Below are positions 8,428 through 17,586 of a DNA stretch of 41,779 bases, one piece after another. The notes under the pieces are model-generated. The model saw only the letters and a list, made by a program, of their open reading frames with translations, ran no database searches and was not told where the DNA came from. Numbering within the stretch: the first letter of the stretch is position 1; each line of letters starts with the position of its first letter. Position numbers and translations under genes: made by a program. Source of the stretch: Pseudomonadales bacterium (GTDB lineage: Bacteria > Pseudomonadota > Gammaproteobacteria > Pseudomonadales > Azotimanducaceae). Location: positions 1 through 41,779 of the forward strand of contig JAHRWB010000219.1 in assembly GCA_019090385.1 (NCBI GenBank), in the 5' to 3' direction.

Positions 8428-9348
8428 ATGAGTACCAGTGATAACTCAGATCCAGATTCATCAGGCCCAGATGCCTCAGCTAGCGCTGCGCTATTCGTTC
8501 GGCTCCAGAACATACTGCCCCATCACCGGCTATCACGGATTGTCGGCCGCATAACGGCTTCAGAAAAGACATGGATTCGAAGGCCTCTCATAAGATTGGC
8601 TCAAACTGTTTTTAACATTGACATGGATGAAGTACAGCGCCCTGAAGTAGATGATTACACCTCATTCAATGATTTTTTCACACGTGAGCTACAGTCCAAT
8701 GTTCGCCCCATGCCGGAAGACCCAGTCTGGGCTGTCAGCCCTGCAGATGGCGCATTAAGTCAGTTTGGCCAAATCAAAGACAAATTATTGATACAGGCTA
8801 AAGGCAACACCTACTCGCTGGATGCTCTACTGGGTAATGACCCCGCCGCAGAGCAGTTGAACAACGGCCACTTCGCGACAATTTATCTTGCACCCGCAGA
8901 CTATCATCGCGTACATATGCCCTTTGATGGCAAGCTCCTACGTTGGGTAGAAATTCCAGGCGAGCTATTTTCTGTAAATGCGCTTACAGAAGCAGCCCTA
9001 CCTAACTTGTTTTGTCGAAATGAACGCCTGGTGTGCATCTTTGAAACAGCCTTTGGTCCTGCTGCGGTTATTTTTGTTGGCGCGTTAATAGTAGCTAGCA
9101 TTGAAACAGTGATTCAGGGGGCGAGCGCCCCCACATCGCCCTATCGCACGCTAAAACACGTGACGCCTGAAAACATACCAGAGCAAAACTTACAATTTGT
9201 TCGCGGGCAGGAACTGGGCAGGTTTCTCATGGGCTCTACGGTAATTACTTGCTTCCCTCCAGGTGGAATCTCATTAGATACCAATCTCGCAAACGGCATG
9301 CCGATGCGCGTTGGCCAAGCGCTCGGAAAACCGCACAACCCCAACTAA
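8428..9348 (+). CDS. psd: Phosphatidylserine decarboxylase proenzyme
   Basis: Psd is an inner-membrane-associated, pyruvoyl-dependent enzyme converting phosphatidylserine to phosphatidylethanolamine. The 306-residue proenzyme contains the catalytic Asp in SPADGALSQ, the His in DYHRVHMP, and the self-cleavage site FLMGSTVI, where Ser270 would become the pyruvoyl group (MGST in place of the usual LGST). The first roughly 25 residues are Ser/Asp-rich and not conserved. The gene ends 4 bp into the convergent, frame-corrected 3' end of epmA. Identification is firm; the start is the only suitable ATG after the candidate promoter. Confidence 0.96.
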   Translation: MSTSDNSDPDSSGPDASASAALFVRLQNILPHHRLSRIVGRITASEKTWIRRPLIRLAQTVFNIDMDEVQRPEVDDYTSFNDFFTRELQSNVRPMPEDPVWAVSPADGALSQFGQIKDKLLIQAKGNTYSLDALLGNDPAAEQLNNGHFATIYLAPADYHRVHMPFDGKLLRWVEIPGELFSVNALTEAALPNLFCRNERLVCIFETAFGPAAVIFVGALIVASIETVIQGASAPTSPYRTLKHVTPENIPEQNLQFVRGQELGRFLMGSTVITCFPPGGISLDTNLANGMPMRVGQALGKPHNPN

Positions 9349-10335
9349 CAGTTATCATATGTGAACGGGATAATTTCCTTCAAAGACTTTTCTCCCGCCC
9401 GAAGCATCAGCAATCTGTCCAAACCCACAGCAACACCAGAACATTCTGGTAACCCATGCCGCATAGATGATAGCAAATTGACATCTGGCTCGGGCAGGTA
9501 TTTTTTTTTGAACACTCCGAACATCAATATCATGCCGCATTCGGCACTCCAACTCTTCCGCGTCCAACAACTCATAATAACCGTTGGCTATTTCCAACCC
9601 ATCAATCAATAACTCAAATCGACGTGCCACACCGTGATCGCGGCCCTCATATTCTATTCTTGCCAATGCAGCATACGCCACCGGAAAGTCCAACATAAAT
9701 ACTCTGCCGCATAATTCTTTCTGAGCCAAAGACAACATAAGATCGAATAACGCCCCTTCATCTAAACGTCTAACAAGCGCCACATCCGCATCACTCTCCG
9801 AGCCCGCATCCGAATTCACAAAAACAGAATAAGCATGAAGGTACTGCGTGTGCGTAGCAGTGTGCGGATTAATAGAAAAAACTTGATCAAACAGCTGTTC
9901 AACCGACATATAAGCATAATCTGACGCCCCCAAAATAGTATCTACGAGTTCGGCAAGCTCATGCATCAGATTTACCATTGATAAATCCAGTCGGTACCAC
10001 TCAAGCATAGTAAATTCATGATTATGATGACTACCCAGTTCGGATTTTCGAAACGCAGGTCCTATCTGAAAAATACTGGGCGCACCTGCTGCGAGCAGAC
10101 GCTTCATAAAAAACTCAGGCGATGTCTGCAAAAACAGTGTGGCGTCATCTGAATTTGTCTGGAACGATTCTATGTATGGGTCGGTTACCGTATGCCGAGA
10201 TAAAATGGGAGTTTGTACTTCCAACACATTCCGCGAAAAAAAGAACTCTCGTATTATTTGTAATACACGAGCTCGGTCAACCAAAGATTGAATACTACAG
10301 TTAGGATGCCAATTAGTGCCCTGATACTCTCTCAT
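9345..10335 (-). CDS. epmA: EF-P--(R)-beta-lysine ligase EpmA, reading frame broken at an A9 tract
   Basis: EpmA is a truncated class II lysyl-tRNA-synthetase paralogue that attaches beta-lysine to EF-P. Residues 1-278 read in one frame and include motif 2 (FRKSELGSHHNHEFTMLEWY). At a run of nine A (minus strand, 9509-9501) the frame is lost. The original frame continues with unrelated sequence to a stop at 9355, while the true C-terminus is in another frame and ends at 9345. That piece contains HGLPECSGVAVGLDRLLML, the ATP-binding motif 3. Removing one A restores a 329-aa protein, the normal family size. Explanations are a sequencing indel, a real or phase-variable mutation, or transcriptional slippage. 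The product would act on the adjacent efp, whose target lysine is intact. Confidence 0.9.
9501..9509 (-). repeat. A9 homopolymer at the epmA frameshift
   Basis: Nine consecutive A residues on the coding strand mark the exact place where the two conserved parts of epmA change frame. An A8 (or A11) tract would give one continuous protein through Q-K-K-Y-L-P-E-P. Such tracts are hot spots for polymerase slippage and for base-calling errors. Confidence 0.9.
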
Positions 10336-10354
10336 CTAACGACCCGACTAAAAC

Positions 10355-10927
10355 TCAGGACTTGGCTCGACTAACGTATTCTTTTGTTCGCGTATCGATA
10401 CGCAAAACATCACCTTCTACTACGAACAGGGGCACCTTAATAATTGCACCCGTTGATAGAGTAGCTGGCTTAGTTGCACCCTGGGCAGTATCGCCTTTTA
10501 CACCTGGATCCGATTTGACCACCTCAAGCTGGACAAAATTAGGTGCCGCCACACTGATTGGCACTCCATCCCACAACACCACGATAAACACATCTTGCTC
10601 TCTTAACCAATCCAGTACATCCGCCACTGCTGTTTCGGACGCAGCTATTTGCTCATAACTGTCATCTGTCTTCATAAAGTGCCAGAATTCACCATCAGAA
10701 TAGAGGTACTCCATTTCTGATTCTACAACATCCGCCCCTTCAAGACTCTCACCAGATTTAAAAGTTCGCTCCAATACACGCCCATTCTTCAAATTGCGAA
10801 GCTTTACTCGATTAAATGCCTGCCCTTTTCCGGGCTTTACGAATTCATTCTCCAGGATATTGCATGGATCTCCATCCAGCATCAATTTCAGTCCAGCCTT
10901 AAATTGATTTGTCGAGTAACGCGCCAT
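10355..10927 (-). CDS. efp: Translation elongation factor P
   Basis: EF-P relieves ribosome stalling at polyproline. From ATG 10927 the protein is 190 aa, the normal length, with the KOW-like N-terminal domain and two OB domains. The modification loop [10 protein letters not shown] places the modifiable lysine exactly at residue 34, the site lysylated by EpmA/EpmB. An in-frame ATG 21 codons upstream would add residues no family member has. It lies 19 bp upstream of epmA on the same strand, so target and modifying enzyme are probably co-transcribed. epmB, often divergent from efp, is not here; an uncharacterised gene occupies that position. Confidence 0.97.
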   Translation of the reverse strand: MARYSTNQFKAGLKLMLDGDPCNILENEFVKPGKGQAFNRVKLRNLKNGRVLERTFKSGESLEGADVVESEMEYLYSDGEFWHFMKTDDSYEQIAASETAVADVLDWLREQDVFIVVLWDGVPISVAAPNFVQLEVVKSDPGVKGDTAQGATKPATLSTGAIIKVPLFVVEGDVLRIDTRTKEYVSRAKS

Positions 10928-10970
10928 AACTATCCATAAATTAATTTGTTCAATGTGAATGATACCTGCA

Positions 10971-11000
10971 TCGACCTCGGATACCAGCATCTACTATACT
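10971..11000 (+). promoter_or_regulatory. Candidate promoter of the PA4958-like/fimX-like pair
   Basis: TCGACC (10971-10976, 4/6) is followed after 18 bp by TATACT (10995-11000, 5/6). The predicted transcript would start near 11007. This fits the gene start at 11049 and argues against the upstream in-frame ATG at 10959. It is a sequence match only. Confidence 0.35.
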
Positions 11001-11048
11001 GGTGCTTCCAATAAAGGGGGCCGGGCGAAGGATTACGCCCAAATCAAT

Positions 11049-12791
11049 ATGCTACTACCAGATTTTTTACCCAATTTACCCACAGCGAGCCTGCACCTTC
11101 ACACCCTGAGCTTCTGCGATAATACTGCAAACGCCCTTTCAGAATGGATATCTGAACTACCCATGGCGAACACTCATCAAGTAGCTGATGAAATTCTCAC
11201 CGCTATTACCGAAATCAATCAGTTAATCATATCATCCGCTGAGCGCGCTGAATTCCTCGAACAACTCAGGCCACCACTTCAGTACGTGTGTACGCGCATC
11301 GATACACATACCCAATCGGGTATCCTAACCCAGGCCCAGTCCCTTCAATCTGCACTGGCCCTAGGTTACCAAATCGTAATAAGGGGCATCTTAAACATTG
11401 CTGAAGACATGGATAAACTGCCTCAGGAACTGCTGGGATTGTCTATTCACCGCAGCATTTCTGATTTATCACGCACTATACTCAGGGCCTGCCAATTTTA
11501 CAGCGAGGTAAGCCCACAAATATGGAGCCACCTGCACCAGCTGTATGAACTGGCTAATAAGCTTGATCTGGCCAACACGCTATATCCCGACGAAGAAAAC
11601 CACTCAACAATCAACACCTCTATCACAGACGCATATCTGAGAATCTTGCTATTGGCTACGGCAAGGCCCAACCAGCTAAGGCAAAGACACCTAATTGCAC
11701 TATTTCACGGCCTGGAAGTCTGGACCCAATACGTATCGCTTGTGGAGCCCCGAGAAGATACCTTGTTTCTCTTAAACCCCCACGGCAACGAACCACCACG
11801 CTATAAAGATCTGGTTAATACAGTTAGCGACAACCATCTGGACCTTAAAACGGATGTACTGGTTTTTGAGCTGGAAGCCTATCTGAACGAGCTGGATACA
11901 AAAATCGAAGTGCCTGACTACATGCAACCCGAGCTACTGGGGCATGTCATCAGAGCCTGGGGCATCATGAAAAAGCGCACTTTCCGGCGAACTACTGCAG
12001 ACGGGGATGTAAAAGTATGCGTGGGCTTCAGAACTATTCACTACTACATTACCGGTGGGGTCGACTTTGCAACACAACTGGGCTCGGCTGATGCCCTGAT
12101 GAAGCGCGAGATAAACCCATTCTCATCGCCCCAAAGCCTAGATAAGCATGCCACGCTAAATGATGCCTGGGACACTTCAAGTATTCCGCTGAATCCAAAG
12201 ATTATCGATCCCGAAGGGACACTACTACCAAAAAACACTGGACTCAAAAACATCAGCCAGGCTGAAGATAACATCCTCAATACATACCCCCATTTTGATG
12301 CCCAAATTGTCGACTCAAGTCCCAGCGGATACCAGCTACAGTGGCCCGACGCTCTGCCGGCTAATCTGCAAACAGGCGAATTACTTGCCCTGCGCGACAA
12401 GCTGGATGATCGCTGGTGCATAGCCGTCACACGGTGGATTCGTCAAAACAATGAAACCACTCTAATTGGGGTAGAATTACTATCTCCACGCGCCGTTCCA
12501 ATTGCCATTCGCGTTGTTAAGAAAAAGGGTGGACCTACCGATTACTCCCGGGCCCTCTTATTGCCTGCACTGGAAGTTATAGGTCAACCTGCAATGCTGA
12601 TCACACCACTGATTCCTTTTCAAGAATCTCAAAAAATTCATATTCAACGGCAAGGTATTCAAACCACTGCACAGCTCATGCGTCGTATACGTATTACCGA
12701 AAGTTTTAGCCAGTTCACATTCCGAATGCTTGATGGTTACTTGGAAAATGCGCTCATCAATATGAGAATAGGCCCCACTGGAGGCAGTTAA
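11049..12791 (+). CDS. Uncharacterised protein encoded next to the FimX-like gene (PA4958-like position)
   Basis: I cannot assign a named family with confidence. The 580-residue protein has no signal peptide or clear transmembrane segment. The N-terminal two thirds look largely helical, and the middle contains KTDVLVFELEAYLNELD and the conserved-looking VCVGFRTIHYYITGG. After a variable linker comes a beta-rich C-terminal part with the pattern GELLALRDK...WCIAVTRWIRQ...TLIGVELLSPRAVPI, which resembles a PilZ-type or related small barrel (inference). It is 20 bp upstream of the fimX-like gene on the same strand. The same neighbour pair is recalled for P. aeruginosa PA4958-PA4959, so a role in c-di-GMP/type IV pilus control is plausible. 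Start 11049 is chosen over 10959 because the upstream stretch overlaps the candidate promoter. Confidence 0.75.
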   Translation: MLLPDFLPNLPTASLHLHTLSFCDNTANALSEWISELPMANTHQVADEILTAITEINQLIISSAERAEFLEQLRPPLQYVCTRIDTHTQSGILTQAQSLQSALALGYQIVIRGILNIAEDMDKLPQELLGLSIHRSISDLSRTILRACQFYSEVSPQIWSHLHQLYELANKLDLANTLYPDEENHSTINTSITDAYLRILLLATARPNQLRQRHLIALFHGLEVWTQYVSLVEPREDTLFLLNPHGNEPPRYKDLVNTVSDNHLDLKTDVLVFELEAYLNELDTKIEVPDYMQPELLGHVIRAWGIMKKRTFRRTTADGDVKVCVGFRTIHYYITGGVDFATQLGSADALMKREINPFSSPQSLDKHATLNDAWDTSSIPLNPKIIDPEGTLLPKNTGLKNISQAEDNILNTYPHFDAQIVDSSPSGYQLQWPDALPANLQTGELLALRDKLDDRWCIAVTRWIRQNNETTLIGVELLSPRAVPIAIRVVKKKGGPTDYSRALLLPALEVIGQPAMLITPLIPFQESQKIHIQRQGIQTTAQLMRRIRITESFSQFTFRMLDGYLENALINMRIGPTGGS

Positions 12792-12811
12792 GGCTATAAG
12801 CTCGTCTCTGT

Positions 12812-14971
12812 ATGGATAGCACGCAAATTCAACCAGGACTAGTTGTAAAAATGGCAGCCCCATCTTCGATAAGACTCATATTTGCAAATACCTCAGAAAA
12901 TCGCGCCCAAGAAGTCGATTCTGCGCTGCGAAACTCAGGACTTGCCACTCACTTTGATATCTGCACAGATCTTTCGTCAATTGAAGCTAAATTAGCCAAC
13001 GAAAACTGTGATCTGATCTTTTGCGATGACTTAATGAATCAGGTGGACCAACTGGTGCCGGACTTACGAAAAATTCACCCGGAATTACCCATCATCGTTT
13101 TTTCTGGCGATAATGCCAGCTCGAACCACAACATGGAGTTAGGCGCTACAGATGTAGTGTGCCCCCAGGACAAGACCCGCCTTCTGCATGTGGTACGGCG
13201 CGAACTCAGACATATAACCGAGCGCCAGAACCTTTATTCAACACGCATGGCCCTTGACGAGGCTGAGCGTCGTTGCGAACTACTGCTCGCTAATGCCAGC
13301 GCAGCCATCGCCTATGTCCACGAAGGCATGCACATTCATGCAAATGGCACTTATCTAAAACTATTTGGTTTTGAAAGCATCCATGACCTGGAGAGCTTCC
13401 CTTTACTGGATCTGGCACATAGCGACTCTGTAGACGAGCTTAAAACCCAGCTTAAATCCTTTAAAAGTGCCAGCGAGTCAGTGAGTTTTGAATTTGTCGG
13501 TTGTACCCAACAAAATGAAATAATTCCGGGAACTATGACATTCAGCTACGCTGAGTACGAAGGCGAAACCTGTACCCAGATAATATTCAAATCTACACCC
13601 CAAAATAACTCAGAAAGTCTAGCAACCGCAGAAGATGCCTCCTCGTCAGACGAACAACCTGATTCGGCAGAAAACTTCGAGATCGCAAGTGCGGCCGACA
13701 GTACAAATGATCAATTAATTGCGCACCTTACAAACGCGCACCTTACAAACGCGCCCCTACAAGCATTGTACCAATTGTGTGAAGGTAGGAACTCTGGTGC
13801 ATTGCTGATACTGGAATTAGATGATTTCGACGGGCTGCAAAACAAACATGGTTTGCTAGGGTCACAGTCTATCGCAGATGCTATATACAGCAGTCTGCTC
13901 GAAGACAATGACATACACCGACTAAATATTCATCGTTTTGCCCTGTTGATGGAAGAAGGCTCCATTCAGGCACATGAAAAACATGCGGAAGCTTTAAAAC
14001 AATTGGTATCGGAGCAGACAATTAATGTCAGTGCAAAAACCATTACAGTTACGGCTAGCATTGGCGCTGTGGAACTTGATGGGCAAGAAACCCTGCCACC
14101 TGTAGAAACAGCCTACTACACGCTTTTAAAAGCGAAAACTGGTACATCTTCAAACACTGTCGTTTGGGATAATTGTGATGAGGAAGACGATTCACAGCTC
14201 GCTCAGAAGCGTCGACAAAATAAGGAACAGGGCAGACTGTTACAGACTATCGATACAGCCATTAGCAACCAAAAATTCTCTTTGCTGTTTCAACCCATCA
14301 TCAGTTTAAGAGGGGATGCTGACGAACATTACGAAGTCTTTCTGCGGATGCAGGATGACGAGCATGGAAACCTGGCACCCGGTGAATTCCTCGAAGCTGC
14401 AAAAGAAAATGGTGCTGCTGGAAAAATTGATCGCTGGGTGATTTTACAAGCAATCAAGATACTCACCGAACACAGAGCCAAAGGTCACTCTACACGCCTG
14501 ACCATCAACCTGACCTACAATAGCGTTATCGACCCTGATTTCCTGGAGTGGCTCGGCGTTGCCATAAAAGCTGCAAGCATGCCCTCTGATGCACTAATCT
14601 TCCAAATCACTGAAGCAGACGCATCCGTCTATCTGGACAAATCGGCAGAGTTTATTGACAATTTAAGGTCTCTGCATTGCCGAACGTCTTTGGGACGGTT
14701 CGGACTAATAAGCGAACCATTTGATCTACTGAACAAATTGAAAGTCGATTTTGTAAAATTGGATGGATCCCTGGTTAATGGCAAGGATAAAGAAACATTC
14801 ACCAGCATAATCAAAGAGTTACAAGCCAGCGGCATGCTTAGCGTGGTACCCATGGTAGAAAGCGCAGCAGTATTGGCTTCTCTTTGGCAGGCAGGTGCAA
14901 ACTATATTCAAGGACATTATCTACAAGCGCCCGAAAAAGAAATGTCCTACGATTTCAGTACCGACGACTAG
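12812..14971 (+). CDS. fimX: FimX-like c-di-GMP receptor (REC-PAS-degenerate GGDEF-degenerate EAL)
   Basis: FimX is a c-di-GMP effector controlling type IV pilus assembly and twitching. The 719-residue protein has a receiver-like domain (about 20-145), a PAS domain (about 155-265), an acidic linker, a GGDEF-like domain (about 310-460) and an EAL domain (about 475-710). The cyclase signature is replaced by LNIHRF (371-376). In the EAL domain the signature is EVFLRM (E508), like the EVL of FimX, and the DDFG loop is LGRFG (627-631). QGHYLQAP and VKLDG are kept. Catalysis is therefore unlikely and ligand binding likely (inference from the family). serB lies next to it, as in Pseudomonas. An ATG at 12851 (706 aa) aligns better with the recalled FimX N-terminus and may be the true start. 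Confidence 0.88.
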   Translation: MDSTQIQPGLVVKMAAPSSIRLIFANTSENRAQEVDSALRNSGLATHFDICTDLSSIEAKLANENCDLIFCDDLMNQVDQLVPDLRKIHPELPIIVFSGDNASSNHNMELGATDVVCPQDKTRLLHVVRRELRHITERQNLYSTRMALDEAERRCELLLANASAAIAYVHEGMHIHANGTYLKLFGFESIHDLESFPLLDLAHSDSVDELKTQLKSFKSASESVSFEFVGCTQQNEIIPGTMTFSYAEYEGETCTQIIFKSTPQNNSESLATAEDASSSDEQPDSAENFEIASAADSTNDQLIAHLTNAHLTNAPLQALYQLCEGRNSGALLILELDDFDGLQNKHGLLGSQSIADAIYSSLLEDNDIHRLNIHRFALLMEEGSIQAHEKHAEALKQLVSEQTINVSAKTITVTASIGAVELDGQETLPPVETAYYTLLKAKTGTSSNTVVWDNCDEEDDSQLAQKRRQNKEQGRLLQTIDTAISNQKFSLLFQPIISLRGDADEHYEVFLRMQDDEHGNLAPGEFLEAAKENGAAGKIDRWVILQAIKILTEHRAKGHSTRLTINLTYNSVIDPDFLEWLGVAIKAASMPSDALIFQITEADASVYLDKSAEFIDNLRSLHCRTSLGRFGLISEPFDLLNKLKVDFVKLDGSLVNGKDKETFTSIIKELQASGMLSVVPMVESAAVLASLWQAGANYIQGHYLQAPEKEMSYDFSTDD
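13721..13750 (+). repeat. 15-bp tandem duplication in the fimX-like linker
   Basis: Two exact copies of a 15-bp unit (GCGCACCTTACAAAC) lie at 13721-13735 and 13736-13750, with the start of a third degenerate copy after them. The duplication is in frame and encodes AHLTN twice, in the linker between the PAS and GGDEF-like domains. Confidence 0.9.
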
Positions 14972-15005
14972 TATGTTAATTACTTCCACTAGGTCAGGTT
15001 AAATC

Positions 15006-16247
15006 TCAGGTGGCTAAAAGTACCATTTCATCCACCTCCTGATCACTAAACCCCATCAGGTACAGCACGCAATCCAGCCCAAAATTGGAAATCGCATGAT
15101 CTGCACTATCCCGCACTAAAGGTTTGGCATGGAAAGCGACGCCCAGACCAGCCACGCTTAACATTGGCAGATCGTTTGCACCATCCCCGATAGCCACGGC
15201 TTGTTGTAAATGTATATCTTCGGCTTCACAAATATCCCGCAACAGACTTGCTTTACGCTGGGCGTCAACTATTTCCTCGCAGACTCTGCCAGTAATGTGG
15301 CCATCCACTATTTCAATGGTATTGGCGTGGACATGGTCAATCCCCAGCACTTCTTTAAGGTGCTCGGCCACGTGCTGAAAGCCACCAGAAATAATTGCCG
15401 TAGTATAGCCCAGAATTTTCAGTGTCTTAACCAAGCGCTCTGCTCCCTCCGTCAATACCACCGTACGGGCAACCTGGTCCATCGCGCTCTCAGGCAAACC
15501 TTTAAGTAGTGCCACACGCTGACGGAAACTCTCCTGAAAATCCAGCTCACCTAACATAGCCCGGCGCGTGATCGCAGCTACCTGGCCACCCACTCCCGCC
15601 AGTTTTGCCAGTTCGTCGATAACTTCCTCGCGAATTAAAGTTGAATCCATATCAAAAGCAACCAAGCGTCGGTTTCTACGATAGACAGAATCTCGTTGGA
15701 TGCTGCAATCATAGTCCAGACTATCTGCTATCTGTAACAGGTTCTTTTTAATCGCCAATGGATGGAGCATTCCACCCCGCACAGACAGCTCAATACTCAT
15801 CCGGCTATTAGTTTCTTCCACTTTTTCCAAAGAAATCCTGCCCGTTAGCCTTCTAATCCCGTCTACGATCAAACCAGAATCTTCTACCGTCTGAATAATA
15901 GCCGCAAGCTGATTCGCATCGACCTTGTGACCCAACAATGTCACAATGTGGCGCGCCAACCCTTGTTTGGCAACCCACTCGGAATATTCCTGCCGACCAA
16001 TGGCTGTGAAGCGCAAAACTGCTTCATATCCTGCAAACCGCGAAATTAGGGTTTGTTGCATAACTTCAGCGTTTCGAGACTCTGGCAGTTGTACTAAAAT
16101 GCCCAAATTTAACTCATCATGGATGACTGACTGGCCGATATCCAACACTCGCACTTGATATTCAGCCAGAGTGGATGTCAACATTGTCATCAGCCCCGCG
16201 CGATTCCGCCCGGATAAGTTTATGAGTAATATTTCGCCAACGATCAT
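15006..16247 (-). CDS. serB: Phosphoserine phosphatase SerB
   Basis: SerB catalyses the last step of serine synthesis, phosphoserine to serine. The 413-residue protein has an ACT-type regulatory region (about 1-180, beginning with LINLSGRNRAGLMTMLTSTL) and a C-terminal HAD phosphatase. The latter has the nucleophile motif VAFDMDSTLI, the substrate helix block LAKLAGVGGQVAAITRRAM, the motif II Ser in IISGGF and motif III/IV AIGDGANDLPML. Length matches the Pseudomonas two-ACT type (about 404 aa) and not short SerB. It is convergent with the fimX-like gene and divergent from the YtjB/AhpA-like gene, as in gammaproteobacteria generally. Confidence 0.97.
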   Translation of the reverse strand: MIVGEILLINLSGRNRAGLMTMLTSTLAEYQVRVLDIGQSVIHDELNLGILVQLPESRNAEVMQQTLISRFAGYEAVLRFTAIGRQEYSEWVAKQGLARHIVTLLGHKVDANQLAAIIQTVEDSGLIVDGIRRLTGRISLEKVEETNSRMSIELSVRGGMLHPLAIKKNLLQIADSLDYDCSIQRDSVYRRNRRLVAFDMDSTLIREEVIDELAKLAGVGGQVAAITRRAMLGELDFQESFRQRVALLKGLPESAMDQVARTVVLTEGAERLVKTLKILGYTTAIISGGFQHVAEHLKEVLGIDHVHANTIEIVDGHITGRVCEEIVDAQRKASLLRDICEAEDIHLQQAVAIGDGANDLPMLSVAGLGVAFHAKPLVRDSADHAISNFGLDCVLYLMGFSDQEVDEMVLLAT

Positions 16248-16323
16248 GGATTGCTAAACTAATGAGATATTTGCGCATGAAAGTACTGTCTAAGCTCCTC
16301 CTCGTCAAATCTGATTCATAAAA

Positions 16324-17586
16324 ATGATCGATTTCGTACAATATATTCTTCGACAACAAAAAGCGCTGCGCTCCGATGTACTGGTAAGTTTTATCGGATA
16401 CGGGCTCCTGGTTTTTACTGTAACGCTTGGTTGTCTGCTGGGTGCCTGGTATCAAGCTGCGGAGTCTTTGCAAGCGGACAGGATGGACCGTTTTGGTCAG
16501 ACTATCGCCGCTCAAACAGCAGCACTATCTGTAGAATCCCTAATACTTAATGACCGTGTTAGCATGGGGGTATTGGCCTCCCGCCTGAATGCCCTGCCTG
16601 AAATTCGCGGTATTGGCATATATTCTATCGATAATCAGGAACTAACCCGAACCGGCAGCCTCAGCAAACGCACCTTCAATCATCAATACCGCCATGAGAT
16701 AGAATTGCATAACAGCCTTGCAGGCTACATCCTTGTTGAGCTAGAAGCCGCAGCATTTTCCATTTCCTTTAGCAGCATCCTCTGGGCACCTATGTGCATT
16801 TCCCTGCTAGTCACCCTCCTGGGAGCAATAATTGCATCACTTTTGACCCATCTTGAAGATACAGATACTGAGACAGAAAACCCGGAGTTGGAAATGCTAA
16901 CGGATACAGATGTAGAACTACATCAAGACGTAGACGCATCCAACTGTATTGTTGCCTTAAATCTTTTTAAACGAACCCTGACCTCACACTACCCAAAAGA
17001 AAAGCATCAGCAATGCTTAAACTGGATAAAGCGAGTGGCCAACCTCAATTCCGCCACCATTGAAGAAATGAGCGATGGTAGCCTGCTACTGCTATTTTCG
17101 GGCAGCGCCTCAGGCTCTAGCCTTGATGAGGCCGATACAGACGCTAATATTGACCACCTTTGTTATCAGGCCATTCGTTCTTCACTGCTCATTAAACAAC
17201 TGCTACACAGTTTGTCAGCAGAGTCCGGATGGCAAGGGCAGGATGACGTAATGGATATTCGTTTTGGTCTCCACTGGACTCCCATTATTCCAGACAAACA
17301 CAATCTAGATTACACAATTCTGTTAAGTGCAGTGGCAATGTCAGGAAACATTGCCGCCAGCAATGAATTTATTCAACAATTGGGGGATACTCGCCACCTG
17401 CTGGCGAGTACTCGCAAAAACCCCGTGCTGACAGCACTTAGTCCCAGTGGATCAAGTGCCTTTCAGGAAATAACCGACCTGGTCAATGACGAGCGAGAAC
17501 AATTGGACGGCCAAACCGATGCTATCATTACTATGGCTCATGCCAATATTCAGTATCACTCCACCAGTAAACCATCCACCTTTTGA
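16324..17586 (+). CDS. YtjB/AhpA-like two-transmembrane protein divergent from serB
   Basis: The 420-residue protein has a short cytoplasmic N-terminus, a TM helix (about 20-43), a periplasmic domain of about 105 residues and a second TM helix (about 150-175). A cytoplasmic region of about 240 residues follows, beginning with an acidic stretch rich in Thr, Asp and Glu. The topology and the position divergent from serB match E. coli YtjB (SMP) and the Pseudomonas AhpA family, whose molecular function is not settled. The cytoplasmic part is longer than in E. coli. Its last 31 bp overlap the convergent 3' end of parC. Family assignment rests on topology and context more than on motifs. Confidence 0.7.
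   Translation: MIDFVQYILRQQKALRSDVLVSFIGYGLLVFTVTLGCLLGAWYQAAESLQADRMDRFGQTIAAQTAALSVESLILNDRVSMGVLASRLNALPEIRGIGIYSIDNQELTRTGSLSKRTFNHQYRHEIELHNSLAGYILVELEAAAFSISFSSILWAPMCISLLVTLLGAIIASLLTHLEDTDTETENPELEMLTDTDVELHQDVDASNCIVALNLFKRTLTSHYPKEKHQQCLNWIKRVANLNSATIEEMSDGSLLLLFSGSASGSSLDEADTDANIDHLCYQAIRSSLLIKQLLHSLSAESGWQGQDDVMDIRFGLHWTPIIPDKHNLDYTILLSAVAMSGNIAASNEFIQQLGDTRHLLASTRKNPVLTALSPSGSSAFQEITDLVNDEREQLDGQTDAIITMAHANIQYHSTSKPSTF

Noticed and set aside
10959-11048. Upstream extension of the 580-aa protein (in-frame ATG 10959)
   Set aside because: The added 30 residues look non-conserved and the stretch contains the best candidate promoter. The later ATG was preferred, although its ribosome site is weak.
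12044-12430. Long minus-strand open frame opposite the 580-aa protein gene
   Set aside because: A shadow of the real plus-strand gene: low-complexity, Ser/Arg-rich translation with no domain or ribosome site.
17388-17410. Nine-bp perfect inverted repeat with a five-base loop near the end of the YtjB/AhpA-like gene
   Set aside because: It is inside the coding region, about 175 bp from the stop, with no T run. It is not supported as a terminator and has no clear role.
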